DNA from: Arenimonas sp. SCN 70-307
GTDB lineage: Bacteria; Pseudomonadota; Gammaproteobacteria; Xanthomonadales; Xanthomonadaceae
Reading direction: 5' to 3'
NCBI RefSeq assembly: GCF_001724815.1
Contig: NZ_MEDO01000014.1
Location: 576,568-640,567 of the forward strand
DNA: 64,000 nt
This document shows, one piece after another, positions 33,455 to 44,245 of this stretch. Each line of letters starts with the position of its first letter. Position 1 is the first letter of the stretch. Position numbers and translations under genes: made by a program. A model generated the notes under the pieces. That model was not told the DNA's origin. It saw only the letters and a list, made by a program, of their open reading frames with translations, and searched no databases.

Positions 33455-36400
33455 ATGTCGCCTCGCCCGTTCGCCCTTGCCCTCGCCCTCAGCCTCGCCC
33501 TCGGCACCACCGCGCAGGCGGCCGAACCCAAGTGGGACATCACGGCGGCGCACGCCAAGGGCAAGACGGTTCGCTTCAGCACCGACGAGGGCACCTGGCT
33601 CGACCTCGACCTCAGCCCCGACGGCCGCACCATCGTGTTCTCTATGCTCGGCGACATCTACGCGCTGCCGGTCGAGGGCGGCCAGGCGCGCCGCCTGACC
33701 CGCGGCCCCGCCTGGGACATCCAGCCGCGCTTCTCGCCCGACGGCAAGGAAATCGCCTTCACCTCCGACCGCGGCGGCGGCAACAACCTCTGGCGCATGC
33801 GCGCCGACGGCAGCGGCGCCACCGCGGTGACCAAGGAAGACTTCCGCCTGCTCAACAACCCGGCCTGGACGCCGGACGGCCAGTTCCTCGTCGGCCGCAA
33901 GCACTTCACCTCGCAGCGCTCCCTGGGCGCGGGCGAGCTGTGGCTCTACCACCGCGACGGCGGCGCCGGCCTGCAGCTGACCAAGCGCAAGAACGACCAG
34001 CAGGACCTGGGCGAGCCGGCCGTGTCGCCCGACGGCCGCTACATCTACTACTCCGAGGACGTGAGCCCGGGCGGCGCGTTCCAGTACAACCGCAACGTGC
34101 ACGGCGTGATCTACGCCATCAAGCGCCTGGACCGCGAAACCGGCGAAACCGACACCGTGGCCGCCGGCCCGGGCGGCGCGGTGCGCCCGCAGCCCTCGCC
34201 GGACGGCAAGTCGCTGGCCTTCGTCAAGCGCGTGCGCGACAAGTCGGTGCTGCACGTGCTCGACCTCGCCTCGGGCCAGGTGCGCCCGCTCTGGGACGGC
34301 CTCTCGCACGACCAGCAGGAAGCCTGGGCGATCTTCGGCCCCTACCCCAACTTCGACTGGACGCCCGACGGCCAGGCGCTGGTGGTCTGGGCCCAGGGCA
34401 AGCTCTGGCGCGTGGACGCCGCCAGCGGCGCGCCGGCCAACATCCCTTTCACCGCCGAGGTCGAGCAGAGCGTGCTGCCGGCGCAGCGCTACGCGCAGCA
34501 GATCGAGGGCGCCAGCTTCACGCCGAAGATGATCCGCGACGCGGCCACCAGCCCCGACGGCAAGACCCTGGTCTTCCACGCGGTCGGCCAGCTGTGGACC
34601 AAGGCCCTGCCGAACGGCGAGCCGCGCCGCCTCACCCGCGACGATTCGCGCTTCGAATACCAGCCCAGCTTCAGCGCCGACGGCCGCAAGCTGCTCTACA
34701 CCACCTGGTCGGACGCGCAGATGGGCGCGATCCACGAGCTCGACCTGGCCAGCGGCCAGTCGCGCAAGCTCACAAGCGAGCCGGGCTTCTACTACGGCCC
34801 GCGCTATTCCAACGACGGCGCGCGCATCGTCTATTCGCGCTCGGGCGGCGGCGGCCTCACCGGCAGCCTGTGGAGCGGCGTGCGCGGCGTGTTCGTGATG
34901 GCGGCCGCGGGCGGCGCGGCGGTGCAGGTGTCCAAGAACGGCGCCGACCCGCACTTCTCGGCCGACGGCCAGCGCGTGTACTTCCTCACCGGCGGCGGCC
35001 TGGAGAAGAAGCTGATGAGCGTGGGCCTGAACGGCGAGCAGCCGCGCGAGGTGTTCAACCTCAAGTACGTCGACCACGTGGCGATCAGCCCCGACGGCAA
35101 GTCGGTGGCCTTCACCGAGCTGTTCAACGGCTACGTGGCGCCGCTGCCGGCCACCGGCGGCAGCATCGAACTCAACAAGGACACCAAGGCCATCCCGGTG
35201 ACGGCGCTGGGCACCGACATGGGCAGCTACCTGCACTGGTCGGCCGATTCGAAGTCGCTGCACTGGCTGGTGGGCGACCGCTACCACAGCCGCGCGCTGG
35301 GCGCGGCCAAGGCCGACGCCGGCGTGCCGGTGGGCCTGCGCGTGGACACCGACCGCCCGTCCGACACCTTCGCCCTGGTGGGCGGCCGCGTGGTGACCAT
35401 GCGCGACGCCGAGGGCTCGCAGGAAGTGATCGAGGACGGCGTGGTGGTGGTGCGCGGCGAGCGCATCGTGGCCGTGGGCAAGCGCGGCGAAGTGGCCATC
35501 CCGGCCGGCGCCCGCGAAGTGGACGTGGCCGGCAAGACCGTGTTCCCGGGCATCGTCGACGTGCACGCGCACGCTGCGCACTTCGGCCAGGGCGTGGTGC
35601 CGCAGAACAACTGGGCCTACGCCGCCAACCTGGCCTTCGGCATCACCACCATGCACGACCCGTCGGCGACCACCGAGTTCGTGTTCTCGCAGTCGGAGCT
35701 GGTCAAGGCCGGCCGCATGGTCGGTCCGCGCGTGTTCTCCACCGGCACCATCCTTTACGGCGCCGACGGCGACTTCAAGGCGGTGGTGAACTCGATCGAC
35801 GACGCCCGCTCGCACCTGCGCCGCATGAAGGCCAACGGCGCCTTCTCGGTGAAGAGCTACAACCAGCCGCGCCGCGACCAGCGCCAGCAGATCAACCAGG
35901 CCGCGCACGAGCTGGGCATGCTGGTGGTGGAGGAAGGCGGCAGCACCTTCCAGCACAACATGACGATGATCGTCGACGGCGTGACCGGCGTGGAGCACAA
36001 CATCCCGGTGGCGCCGCTCTACCGCGACGTGGTGGAGCTGTGGCGCCAGACCGAGGTGTCGAACACGCCGACCCTGGTGGTGAACTACGGCGGCCTCAAC
36101 GCCGAGTACTACTGGTACGCCAAGGACAACCTGTGGGAGAACGCGCGCCTGAATCGCTTCTTCCCCAAGGGCGCGCTCGACGACCGCACCATCCGCCGCG
36201 AGACCGGCCCGGAGTGGGACTACTACCACGTGGAAGTGGCCAAGGCGGCCAAGGTGCTGCGCGACGCCGGCGTGCCCATCCTGGTCGGCGGCCACGGCCA
36301 GATGCAGGGCCAGGCGCCGCACTGGGAGATCTGGTCGCTGGTGCAGGGCGGCTTCACGCCCTTCGAGGCGCTGCGCGCGGCCACCATCGACGGCGCGAAC

Positions 36401-36688
36401 TACCTGGGCCTGGCCAGGGAGATCGGCTCGATCGAGGCCGGCAAGCGCGCCGACCTGGTGGTGGTGGACGGCAACCCGCTGCAGGACATCCGCGCTTCCG
36501 ACGACACCGCGCTGGTGATGGTCAACGGCCGCCTGTTCAAGGCCGACGACATGAGCGAGATCGGCGGCCTGCAGCGCCCGGCCCCGACCTTCTTCTGGCA
36601 GCGCGACGGCGTGGCCGTGCCCACCGGCGTCGAATACGGTCCGACGGCGCCCTGCCACTGCCCGAAGTCGGCCCCGCACCGCCACTGA
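33455..36688 (+). CDS. exported TolB-like beta-propeller/amidohydrolase fusion protein (1077 aa)
   Basis: Repeated WD40/PD40-type SPDGK motifs, then FPGIVDVHAHAAHFGQG (HxH) and IEAGKRADLVVVDGNPLQDI. Confidence 0.9.
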   Translation: MSPRPFALALALSLALGTTAQAAEPKWDITAAHAKGKTVRFSTDEGTWLDLDLSPDGRTIVFSMLGDIYALPVEGGQARRLTRGPAWDIQPRFSPDGKEIAFTSDRGGGNNLWRMRADGSGATAVTKEDFRLLNNPAWTPDGQFLVGRKHFTSQRSLGAGELWLYHRDGGAGLQLTKRKNDQQDLGEPAVSPDGRYIYYSEDVSPGGAFQYNRNVHGVIYAIKRLDRETGETDTVAAGPGGAVRPQPSPDGKSLAFVKRVRDKSVLHVLDLASGQVRPLWDGLSHDQQEAWAIFGPYPNFDWTPDGQALVVWAQGKLWRVDAASGAPANIPFTAEVEQSVLPAQRYAQQIEGASFTPKMIRDAATSPDGKTLVFHAVGQLWTKALPNGEPRRLTRDDSRFEYQPSFSADGRKLLYTTWSDAQMGAIHELDLASGQSRKLTSEPGFYYGPRYSNDGARIVYSRSGGGGLTGSLWSGVRGVFVMAAAGGAAVQVSKNGADPHFSADGQRVYFLTGGGLEKKLMSVGLNGEQPREVFNLKYVDHVAISPDGKSVAFTELFNGYVAPLPATGGSIELNKDTKAIPVTALGTDMGSYLHWSADSKSLHWLVGDRYHSRALGAAKADAGVPVGLRVDTDRPSDTFALVGGRVVTMRDAEGSQEVIEDGVVVVRGERIVAVGKRGEVAIPAGAREVDVAGKTVFPGIVDVHAHAAHFGQGVVPQNNWAYAANLAFGITTMHDPSATTEFVFSQSELVKAGRMVGPRVFSTGTILYGADGDFKAVVNSIDDARSHLRRMKANGAFSVKSYNQPRRDQRQQINQAAHELGMLVVEEGGSTFQHNMTMIVDGVTGVEHNIPVAPLYRDVVELWRQTEVSNTPTLVVNYGGLNAEYYWYAKDNLWENARLNRFFPKGALDDRTIRRETGPEWDYYHVEVAKAAKVLRDAGVPILVGGHGQMQGQAPHWEIWSLVQGGFTPFEALRAATIDGANYLGLAREIGSIEAGKRADLVVVDGNPLQDIRASDDTALVMVNGRLFKADDMSEIGGLQRPAPTFFWQRDGVAVPTGVEYGPTAPCHCPKSAPHRH

Positions 36689-36696
36689 GCAGCAAA

Positions 36697-36745
36697 GGGG
36701 GCCAGGGGGCCTTGGCGTCCGGAACGCCAAGGGTCCCTGGCCCCG
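36697..36745. repeat. imperfect palindrome ggggccaggg...ccctggcccc between convergent genes, possible terminator
   Basis: gggggccagggggccttggcgtcc / ggaacgccaagggtccctggcccc followed by gtttctttt. Confidence 0.7.
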
Positions 36746-36760
36746 TTTCTTTTCGGGGCC

Positions 36761-37300
36761 TCAGCGTTGGCGGGCGCGCGAAAAGAGTTCGGCCGAGCCC
36801 AGCCAGGCCGCGCACATCACGGCGGTGAACACCCAGACGTGGCCGTGGCCGGCGAGCGCCAGCCAGATCGCCAGCGCCAGCTGGGCGGCCGCCACCAGGC
36901 GCATCGCCCACGCCAGGCCCTTCGGCCGGAAGCGCACCGCGGCGGCGGCCACCAGCGCCAGCAGGGGCACGGCGAAGAACCAGTCGTTGACCGGGTTGTT
37001 CTCGCTTCCGAGGATGCCCACGGCCAGGTTCGCCCAGACCGTAAGGAAACCGGCGCCGACGGCCAGGCCGGCGGCCACCATGTAGGCGTTGTCGCGCGCC
37101 AGCCAGGCGGCCAGCTCGTAGAGGCTGCAGGCGATGAGCAGCATGGCGCCGAACACGGCGAAATCCGCGCCGGTCCACTGCACCTCGTCGGTGAACTGCA
37201 TCGCCACCAGCGGCGTGAGCAGCAGCGCCAGCGCCCCGCCCCAGACCGCCCGGCGCATCCAGCCGCCGCGCAGCGAGCTTCCTTCGATCAACGTGCCCAT
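36761..37300 (-). CDS. integral membrane protein of unknown function
   Basis: MGTLIEGSSLRGGWMRRAVWGGALALLLTPLVAMQF; multiple hydrophobic segments. Confidence 0.6.
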   Translation of the reverse strand: MGTLIEGSSLRGGWMRRAVWGGALALLLTPLVAMQFTDEVQWTGADFAVFGAMLLIACSLYELAAWLARDNAYMVAAGLAVGAGFLTVWANLAVGILGSENNPVNDWFFAVPLLALVAAAAVRFRPKGLAWAMRLVAAAQLALAIWLALAGHGHVWVFTAVMCAAWLGSAELFSRARQR

Positions 37301-37403
37301 ACCCACTTCCTCCGTCAGGACCTGGCGCCCGATGCTGGACCCGGCTTGTGGCATTTTCCGGGCAGGGCCGGGGCAATCCGCCGGCACCCGGGCCAGCCGC
37401 TGG

Positions 37404-38741
37404 CTACTTCACCCGCTTGCCGTGCTTGACCACGATGTCCACGCGCTGCAGCAGGGCCACCTGCCTGAGCGCGTCGCCCTGCACGGCCACGATGTCGGCG
37501 TACTTGCCTTCGGTGACCGTGCCGTACTCGGCGTCCACGCCCATGGCCACCGCGGGCCAGTAGGTCGCCGCGCGAATGGCGTCCACGGGCGGCACGCCGA
37601 ACTGGTTCACCCACACGTCCAGCTCGTTCCAGGTGCTCTGGCTGTGGAACTTCATCGGGATGCCCGAGTCGGTGCCCACCAGCAGCACCACGCCGGCCTG
37701 CCGCAGCTGCTCGAACTTGCGGCGCAGGGTCGGCGTGCGCTGCGGGGTCTGCTGGAAGTAGCTGATGCGCTCGGGGTGCTCGAGCGAGCGGCGGATGTCG
37801 GCGACGATGTCGGCCGGCAGGCCGCGGTGCCAGGAATCGGAATCGATGAACTCGTGGTTGCGCACCGTGTACGGGAAGTTGTAGAGCCCCTCGATGGTGG
37901 GCGTCCAGAACAGCGGGCCCGCGGCCATGTTGGCGGTGCGTTCGGCCAGCGCGTCCATCACGTCCTTGGGGAACTCGGGCGCCGCGGCGAAACCGGTGTG
38001 CTCGAAGCCATCGACGCCGTGGCGCAGGCCGCGCCGCACTTCCTCGGGGCGGTGCGCGTGGGCGATCACCGGCAGGTCGTGCTTGTGCGCCTCGTCGACG
38101 ATGGCGGCCACCTCGGCTTCGCTCATCTGGTCCTGGTCGATCAGCTTGATCACGTCGACGCCGGCCTCGGCCAGCCGGCGCACCTTGGCGCGGGCATCGG
38201 CGGGCGAGTCCACGCCCCAGCGGAAGGCCTCGGTGCCCGGGTAGGGCTTCTTCTGGATGAAGGGCCCGGACATGTACATCGTGGGCCCCGGGATCTTGCC
38301 GGCGTTTATCGCGTCGCGCACCGAGATCGAGTCCTCCAGCGGCGCACCGAGGTCGCGGGCGCTGGTGATGCCCGCCATCAGCAGCTGCTCGGCCGAGGCC
38401 GGCATGATCACGTCGCGCAGCTTGGGCAGGTAGGTCTTGTCCCAGTAGGCGTAGTCGGCGTGGCCGTTGATCATCAGGTGCACGTGCATGTCCCAGAGCC
38501 CGGGCAGCACCGTCATGCCCTCGGTCGAGACCACCTCGGCGTCGGCAGGCACCGGCAGCGTGTCGACGGTGCCGACCGCGACGATGCGCTCGCCGTCGAC
38601 CAGGATGACGCTGTTGCGGATCGGCTCGCGCAGGGTGCCGTCCACCAGCGTGCCGCCCACGAGGGCGAGCTTGGCCGCCATCGCGGCGGGGGACAGGGCC
38701 AGCAGCAGCGCGGTGGCCAGGCAGGCGGTCTTGGGCGTCAT
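37404..38741 (-). CDS. exported amidohydrolase-superfamily protein
   Basis: MTPKTACLATALLLALSPAAMA signal; VLPGLWDMHVHLMING (HxH), VIKLIDQDQMSEAEV, PVIAHAHRPEEVRRGL, VGTDSGIPMKFHSQ. Confidence 0.9.
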   Translation of the reverse strand: MTPKTACLATALLLALSPAAMAAKLALVGGTLVDGTLREPIRNSVILVDGERIVAVGTVDTLPVPADAEVVSTEGMTVLPGLWDMHVHLMINGHADYAYWDKTYLPKLRDVIMPASAEQLLMAGITSARDLGAPLEDSISVRDAINAGKIPGPTMYMSGPFIQKKPYPGTEAFRWGVDSPADARAKVRRLAEAGVDVIKLIDQDQMSEAEVAAIVDEAHKHDLPVIAHAHRPEEVRRGLRHGVDGFEHTGFAAAPEFPKDVMDALAERTANMAAGPLFWTPTIEGLYNFPYTVRNHEFIDSDSWHRGLPADIVADIRRSLEHPERISYFQQTPQRTPTLRRKFEQLRQAGVVLLVGTDSGIPMKFHSQSTWNELDVWVNQFGVPPVDAIRAATYWPAVAMGVDAEYGTVTEGKYADIVAVQGDALRQVALLQRVDIVVKHGKRVK

Positions 38742-38847
38742 CAGGGGCAGCCTCGGTGGATGTGGGTCGATGGTAGCGCGGCCGGCGCTGGGCAAACCGG
38801 CGCCGCAAACGATAATGTTCCCTGACCCCAAGGTTGGAGGGCGGGCG

Positions 38848-39192
38848 ATGGCCGTGAGGTATTTGCTGCGGTTGCCGGAGCCGGAGAAGGCGCGCGGCAG
38901 CGAGCCGGCGCTGGCGTTCCGGTCGGAGGGCGCCGAGGGCTTCGCCGAGGAGCTGCAGGCGGCGCTGCGCGGGCGCGGGCTGTTCGAGCGCTGGCGGGCG
39001 ATGCAGGACGAGCCCGACGAAGTCGAGGAGAGCCTGGGCGTGGTCGACCCGGACGCGGTGGTGACCGGGCGACAGGAAGACCTGCACATCGCGCTCGAGG
39101 CCACCACCTCCCTGCCCGGCGCGGTGTTCAAGCACCGGCTGCGGCTACTGGCGGGGGCGAACTGGGAGCTGGCGGACGTGCGCTCGGCCTAG
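38848..39192 (+). CDS. hypothetical protein, 114 aa
   Basis: Open frame between two convergent neighbours; no recognised domain. Confidence 0.5.
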   Translation: MAVRYLLRLPEPEKARGSEPALAFRSEGAEGFAEELQAALRGRGLFERWRAMQDEPDEVEESLGVVDPDAVVTGRQEDLHIALEATTSLPGAVFKHRLRLLAGANWELADVRSA

Positions 39193-39198
39193 CCGGAT

Positions 39199-39241
39199 GG
39201 GGACAGGTGCAATTTTCCAAAGGAAAATTGCACCTGTCCCC
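39199..39241. repeat. 20-bp perfect palindrome, GGGGACAGGTGCAATTTTCC family
   Basis: ggggacaggtgcaattttcc-aaa-ggaaaattgcacctgtcccc. Confidence 0.92.
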
Positions 39242-39248
39242 GATGCCT

Positions 39249-39291
39249 GGGGTCGGAGGTAATTTCGCTTCGCGAAATTACCTCCGACCCC
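39249..39291. repeat. 20-bp perfect palindrome, GGGGTCGGAGGTAATTTC family, 7 nt after the preceding palindrome
   Basis: ggggtcggaggtaatttcgc-ttc-gcgaaattacctccgacccc. Confidence 0.92.
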
Positions 39292-39297
39292 TTGCCT

Positions 39298-42027
39298 TCA
39301 GCCGGTGTTCTGCACGCCCGCGGCGATGCCGTTCACCGTCGTCACCAGCGCATGGAACAGCGGATCGTCCTCGGGCCGGCCCGCCGCGCGCCAGCGCGCC
39401 AGCAGGTCCACCTGCAGAAGGCTGATCGGGTCCACGTACGGGTTGCGCAGCCGGATGGATTCGCGCAGCCGGTAGTCGCCGTCGAGCAGGCGCTCGCGGC
39501 CCTTGAGCGCGAGGATGGTGTCGCGGGTGAGCGCGAACTCGGCGGCGATGCGCGGGAAGTAGCGCGCATGCGCGGGCTCGCCGGCCAGCTGCGAATAGCG
39601 CTCGAAGATATCGAGGTCGGACTTGGCCAGCACCATCTCCACGTCGTCCACGAGCGTGGCGAAAAAGGGCCAGTCGCGCGCCATCTCGGCCACCGCCTCG
39701 CGGCCGAACTCGTCGACGATGCGGGCCAGGCCGGTGCCCACGCCCAGCCAGGCGGTCAGGCCGCAGCGGTTCTGCGACCAGGCGAACACCCACGGGATGG
39801 CGCGCAGCGAGGACACCCCGCCGGCATTGCCGCGTTTGCTCGGCCGCGAGCCGATGCGCAGGCGCTCGATCACGTCGATCGGCGTGGCTTCGCGGAAATA
39901 CGGCACGAAGCCGTCGTCCTCGTACACCAGGCCGCGATAGTGCGCGCGCGCGGACACCGCGGCCGCGGCCGCCATCTGGCGCCACGACGCCTCGCGCGGC
40001 TCGGGCGAACGTGGCCGCAGCGTGGCGCGCAGCACGGCGCCGGTGGCCTGCTCGAGGTTGCGCAGCGCCAGCGCGCGGATGCCGTACTTGCGGTGGATCA
40101 CCTCGCCCTGCTCGGTCAGGCGCAGGAAACCATCGACCGAACCGCGCGGCGCGGCGATGACGGCGCGGCCGGTCTTGCCGCCGCCGCGCGAGAGCGAACC
40201 GCCGCGGCCGTGGAAGAAGGCGATGCGCACGCCCGCCTCGGCGGCCAGCGCGGTCAGCGCCACCTGGGTCTGCTGCAGGGCCCAGCGCGAGGCGACCAGG
40301 CCGCCGTCCTTGGCGCTGTCCGAATAGCCCAGCATCACCACCTGGCGGTCGCCGCGCTCGCGCAGGTGCTCGCGGTACACCGGGTCGGCGAACAGCGAGC
40401 GCAGGGTGGCGGCGGCGTTGTCGAGGTCGTCTACGGTTTCGAACAGCGGCGCCACGTCCAGCGGCACCGCGCCATTGCCGTCGACGCAGCCGCCCAGCCG
40501 CGCCAGCGCCAGCACGGCGAGTGCATCGGCGGCGCTGCGGCTCATCGAGATGATGTAGGGCCCGATCGCGCGGGCGCCGTAGCGCGGCAGCGCGGCGGCG
40601 ACGGTGCGGAAGACCTCCAGCACCGCGACCGCGTCGGCGGCGCCGGGCGCTTTCGCCGGGTCGGTGCCGGTGATCAGCTCGCGCAGGCGGTGCGCGCGCT
40701 CGGTCCAGGGGCGCGCGCCGAATCCCGGATCCGCCAGCAGGGCCGACAGCGCGGCATCGTGCTGCGAACTTTCCTGGCGCAGGTCGAGCGTGGCCAGGTG
40801 GAAGCCGAAGGCCTGCACGCGCCGCAGCAGGCGGCGCACCGCGAAGCCGCCGGCGTGTTCGCCGCGGTTCGCCGACAGGCTGCCTTCGACCAGGCGCAGG
40901 TCGGCCAGCAGCTCGTCGGGGCCGGCATAAGCCTGCGCGCCATCCTGCTCGGTCGCGGAGATGCGCGCCGCCACCAGGCTCAGGAACCGGCGGTAGGGCA
41001 TGTCGGCGTGGCGGGCCTTGAGCGCGTCGGCGGCCGCCGGGAAGCGCTGCGCGTAGTCGTCGGCGCGTCGCAGCAGCGCGGGCGAAATGCCGACCCGGCC
41101 ATCGGTCTGGCTCAGCAGGTCGGCCAGCTTCTCCAGCTCGCGCCGGTAGCGGCCGAGCACGATGGCGCGCTGGCCGGCGAGCGTGGCGGCGATGGTGTGC
41201 GCGCCCACGTTCGGGTTGCCGTCCATGTCGCCGCCCACCCAGGAGCCGAAGCCCAGCAGCGGCGGCAGTTCGTCGGGCGCGCTGCCGTAGACGCTGGCCA
41301 GGGCGTCGAGGAACACCTCGTGGAACACCGGCAGCACGCGGTAGAGCACGTCGGAGAGGTAGAAGGCCACGTGCTCGAACTCATCGGCGACGGTGGGCTT
41401 CTCGGGGGGCGTTTCGTCGGTCTGCCAGGCGGCGCTGAGCGCCAGGCGCATGCGCTCGAGGTCGGCGCGGCGCTCCTGCGGGGTCAGGCCGCGGTCGATG
41501 TCCTCGACCAGGCAACGCACCACCTCGCTCTCCTTCTCGAGCAGCGCGCGCCGCACGGCCTCGGTGGGATGCGCGGTGAACACCGGCTCGATGCGCAGGC
41601 GCGGCAGCAGCGCGGCCACGTCGGCGGCCGGCACGCCCTCGTCGCGCAGCTTGCGCAGGCTGTCCTCGAGGCCACCCGGCTGCGGGCCTTCGCCCAGGCG
41701 CTGGTAGTCGCGCCGGCGGCGGATGCGGTGCACGCGCTCGGCCAGGTTCACGGCCTGGAAATAGCTGTGGAAGGCGCGCACCAGCAGCTCGGCGCGGTCC
41801 AGCGGCAGGCCGCGCAGGCGGTCGGCCACGTCCTTCATCGGCGCCCCGGCCTCGCGACGGCGGATCGAAGCCACGCGCAACGCCTCGACCTCGGCCAGGA
41901 AAGCCGGCGAGACCTGCTCGGCGAGGATCTCGCCCACCAGCGTGCCAAGCCGTCGCACATCGTCGCGCAGCAGCAGGTCGGTGGGCGGCAGGTCGGCTTC
42001 GCGCAGGGGTTCGGTGGCTTCGCTCAT
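39298..42027 (-). CDS. ppc: phosphoenolpyruvate carboxylase
   Basis: VFTAHPTEAVRRALLEKE, GSWVGGDMDGNPNV, VMLGYSDSAKDGGLVASRWAL, FFHGRGGSLSRGGGKT, C-terminal VNGIAAGVQNTG. Confidence 0.97.
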   Translation of the reverse strand: MSEATEPLREADLPPTDLLLRDDVRRLGTLVGEILAEQVSPAFLAEVEALRVASIRRREAGAPMKDVADRLRGLPLDRAELLVRAFHSYFQAVNLAERVHRIRRRRDYQRLGEGPQPGGLEDSLRKLRDEGVPAADVAALLPRLRIEPVFTAHPTEAVRRALLEKESEVVRCLVEDIDRGLTPQERRADLERMRLALSAAWQTDETPPEKPTVADEFEHVAFYLSDVLYRVLPVFHEVFLDALASVYGSAPDELPPLLGFGSWVGGDMDGNPNVGAHTIAATLAGQRAIVLGRYRRELEKLADLLSQTDGRVGISPALLRRADDYAQRFPAAADALKARHADMPYRRFLSLVAARISATEQDGAQAYAGPDELLADLRLVEGSLSANRGEHAGGFAVRRLLRRVQAFGFHLATLDLRQESSQHDAALSALLADPGFGARPWTERAHRLRELITGTDPAKAPGAADAVAVLEVFRTVAAALPRYGARAIGPYIISMSRSAADALAVLALARLGGCVDGNGAVPLDVAPLFETVDDLDNAAATLRSLFADPVYREHLRERGDRQVVMLGYSDSAKDGGLVASRWALQQTQVALTALAAEAGVRIAFFHGRGGSLSRGGGKTGRAVIAAPRGSVDGFLRLTEQGEVIHRKYGIRALALRNLEQATGAVLRATLRPRSPEPREASWRQMAAAAAVSARAHYRGLVYEDDGFVPYFREATPIDVIERLRIGSRPSKRGNAGGVSSLRAIPWVFAWSQNRCGLTAWLGVGTGLARIVDEFGREAVAEMARDWPFFATLVDDVEMVLAKSDLDIFERYSQLAGEPAHARYFPRIAAEFALTRDTILALKGRERLLDGDYRLRESIRLRNPYVDPISLLQVDLLARWRAAGRPEDDPLFHALVTTVNGIAAGVQNTG

Positions 42028-42048
42028 GCCCCAAGCCTAAAGACAAAA

Positions 42049-42094
42049 CGGGGTCGGAGGTAATTTCCCTTCCGGGAAATTACCTCCGACCCCG
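42049..42094. repeat. 21-bp perfect palindrome, GGGGTCGGAGGTAATTTC family
   Basis: cggggtcggaggtaatttccc-ttcc-gggaaattacctccgaccccg; second copy of the family at 39249. Confidence 0.92.
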
Positions 42095-42102
42095 GGCCTG
42101 GC

Positions 42103-42822
42103 TCAGGCGCCGCAGCACTTCTTGTATTTCTTGCCGCTGCCGCAGGGGCACGGGTCGTTGCGCTCGGGGGCGGCGGCGCGGCGCACGGGCTCGCGCGGGG
42201 TCAGGGACTCAATGCGCTGGGTGTGCAGGTCGAGCATCATGTCCGGCAGGCTGAAGAAGATCTCCAGCCGCTCGCGGTAGCTCAGCGGCTCCGGCGCGCC
42301 GCCCTCTTCCTCCGGCGGGTAGCTGCCGATCGCCAGGGCCTCGATGTAGGCCTCGATGTCGGCGATCCAGGGCTCTTCGGCGATCCACGCATCCCAGTCG
42401 TCGCCGCGCAGGTCCATGCCGTGCATGAAGCCGGCGGCCCACTCGGTGCCGATGTCGACGTCGTCGCCGTGTTCGGCGTCGAGGTCATCGGGGAGCCACC
42501 ACAGCGGCAGCGCCTCGGGCGACAGGTCGTCGCCGCCCAGCCGGACGCGGTGGGCAACGGTGTTCCAGGCCGACATCAGCAGCCCGTAAACTTGTGCGGC
42601 CTCCTCCATCGTCTCCCAGCGCGGCGGTGTCTTGCCCCAGACCGCGGGCATCCACTCGCTGGGCATGACCGTGTCGCGGCTGAGCACCAGCGCGGTCAGG
42701 TAGCCGTCCAGGGCCTCGAGCCCGAAGCCACCGAAAGGCACCGCCCGCTGCTCGAGCAGTTCCTCGAGCTGGCCCAGGCGCGGGTCGTCGTGGGTGAAGC
42801 GCTTGGCGTCAACGCTGGCCAT
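42103..42822 (-). CDS. UPF0149/YecA family protein with C-terminal SEC-C zinc motif
   Basis: [16 protein letters not shown]..., terminal [19 protein letters not shown]. Confidence 0.85.
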   Translation of the reverse strand: MASVDAKRFTHDDPRLGQLEELLEQRAVPFGGFGLEALDGYLTALVLSRDTVMPSEWMPAVWGKTPPRWETMEEAAQVYGLLMSAWNTVAHRVRLGGDDLSPEALPLWWLPDDLDAEHGDDVDIGTEWAAGFMHGMDLRGDDWDAWIAEEPWIADIEAYIEALAIGSYPPEEEGGAPEPLSYRERLEIFFSLPDMMLDLHTQRIESLTPREPVRRAAAPERNDPCPCGSGKKYKKCCGA

Positions 42823-42823
42823 G

Positions 42824-44188
42824 TCAGTACGCGAACTCGCGGAACACGGGATCGACGCTGCCGCCCCAGGCGCCGTGGAACAGCGCCAGCTTGCGCTCGG
42901 CCGGGGTCTCGTTGGCCATGGCGAACTCCAGCAGCGGCTCGAGGAACACCGCCTCGCTGGCGCCGCCGGCGTTGAGCCGGTTGCGGCGGGCCAGGCCCTG
43001 GCCGGAAATCTTCAGCGCCTCGATGGCCAGCTCGCGCACCGTGCGGCCGCGGAAGGGCAGCTTGAGCGCGTGTTTGGGCACGCCATCGCGCAGCGCGTGG
43101 CGCTCCTCGGTGCTGAAATCCTTCACCAGGTCCCAGGCGGCGTCGAGCGCCGCGTCGTCGTAGAGCAGGCCGGTCCAGAACGCCGGCAGCGCGCACAGGC
43201 GGTTCCAGGGGCCGCCGTCGGCGCCGCGCATCTCCAGGTATTTCTTCAGCCGCACTTCCGGGAAGGCGGTGGTCATGTGGTCGGCCCAGTCGCGCATCGT
43301 CGGCAGCTGGCCGGGCAGCTCCTCGAGCTCGCCGCGCAGGAACTTGCGGAAGCTGCGGCCGCTCAGGTCCAGGTACTGGCCGTCGCGGTAGCTGAAGTAC
43401 ATCGGCACGTCGAGCAGGTAGTCGACGTAGCGCTCGAAGCCGAAGCCGTCCTCGAACACGAAATCGAGCATGCCCGTGCGGTCGGGGTCGGTGTCGGTCC
43501 AGATGTGCGAGCGGTAGCTCAGGTAGCCGTTGGGCTGGCCGTCGGTGAAGGGCGAGTCGGCGAACAGCGCGGTGGCGATGGGCTGCAGCGCCAGCGAGAC
43601 GCGGAACTTCTTGACCATGTCGGCTTCGTCGAGGAAGTCGAGGTTCACCTGCACGGTGCAGGTGCGGGTCATCATGTCCAGGCCGAGGTTGCCGCGCTTG
43701 GGCATGTACTCGCGCATGATCTTGTAGCGGCCCTTGGGCATCCACGGCATCTCGTCGCGGCGCCACTTGGGCTGGAAGCCCATGCCCAGGAAACCGATGC
43801 CGAGCTCGTCGCCCACCGTCTTGACCTCGCGCAGGTGCGACATGGTCTCGCAGCAGGTCTGGTGGATGTTCTCGAGCATGGCGCCCGAGAGTTCGAGCTG
43901 GCCGGCCGGCTCGAGCGTGACCGAGGCGCCGGCCTTGGACAGGGCGATGAGCTTGCCGTTTTCCTCGTAGGGCTCCCAGCCAAAGCGCGTCAGGCCGCGC
44001 AGCAGGGCCTCGATGCCGCGCGGGCCGTCCCAGGTGGGCGGGCGCAGGTCGTCGAGGCGGAAGCCGAACTTCTCGTGCTCGGTGCCGATGCGCCAGTCGG
44101 CCGGCGGCTTGCCGCCCGAGGCCAGGTACTCGACCAGCACGCGGCGGTCGGTCAGGGGATCATCCTTGGCGTTGCTGGGTCCGGACAC
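42824..44188 (-). CDS. gshA: glutamate--cysteine ligase (GCS2/plant-type)
   Basis: [66 protein letters not shown] start. Confidence 0.9.
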   Translation of the reverse strand: MSGPSNAKDDPLTDRRVLVEYLASGGKPPADWRIGTEHEKFGFRLDDLRPPTWDGPRGIEALLRGLTRFGWEPYEENGKLIALSKAGASVTLEPAGQLELSGAMLENIHQTCCETMSHLREVKTVGDELGIGFLGMGFQPKWRRDEMPWMPKGRYKIMREYMPKRGNLGLDMMTRTCTVQVNLDFLDEADMVKKFRVSLALQPIATALFADSPFTDGQPNGYLSYRSHIWTDTDPDRTGMLDFVFEDGFGFERYVDYLLDVPMYFSYRDGQYLDLSGRSFRKFLRGELEELPGQLPTMRDWADHMTTAFPEVRLKKYLEMRGADGGPWNRLCALPAFWTGLLYDDAALDAAWDLVKDFSTEERHALRDGVPKHALKLPFRGRTVRELAIEALKISGQGLARRNRLNAGGASEAVFLEPLLEFAMANETPAERKLALFHGAWGGSVDPVFREFAY

Positions 44189-44245
44189 GTCGGCGGCCTT
44201 GCGGGGGTGGGGGGCGAACGCAGGCCGGTGGCCTACAATCGCGGG

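Noticed and set aside
33431-36730. 1099-aa minus-strand ORF opposite the TolB/amidohydrolase gene
   Set aside because: Antisense open frame with no recognisable domain; the plus-strand protein is well supported
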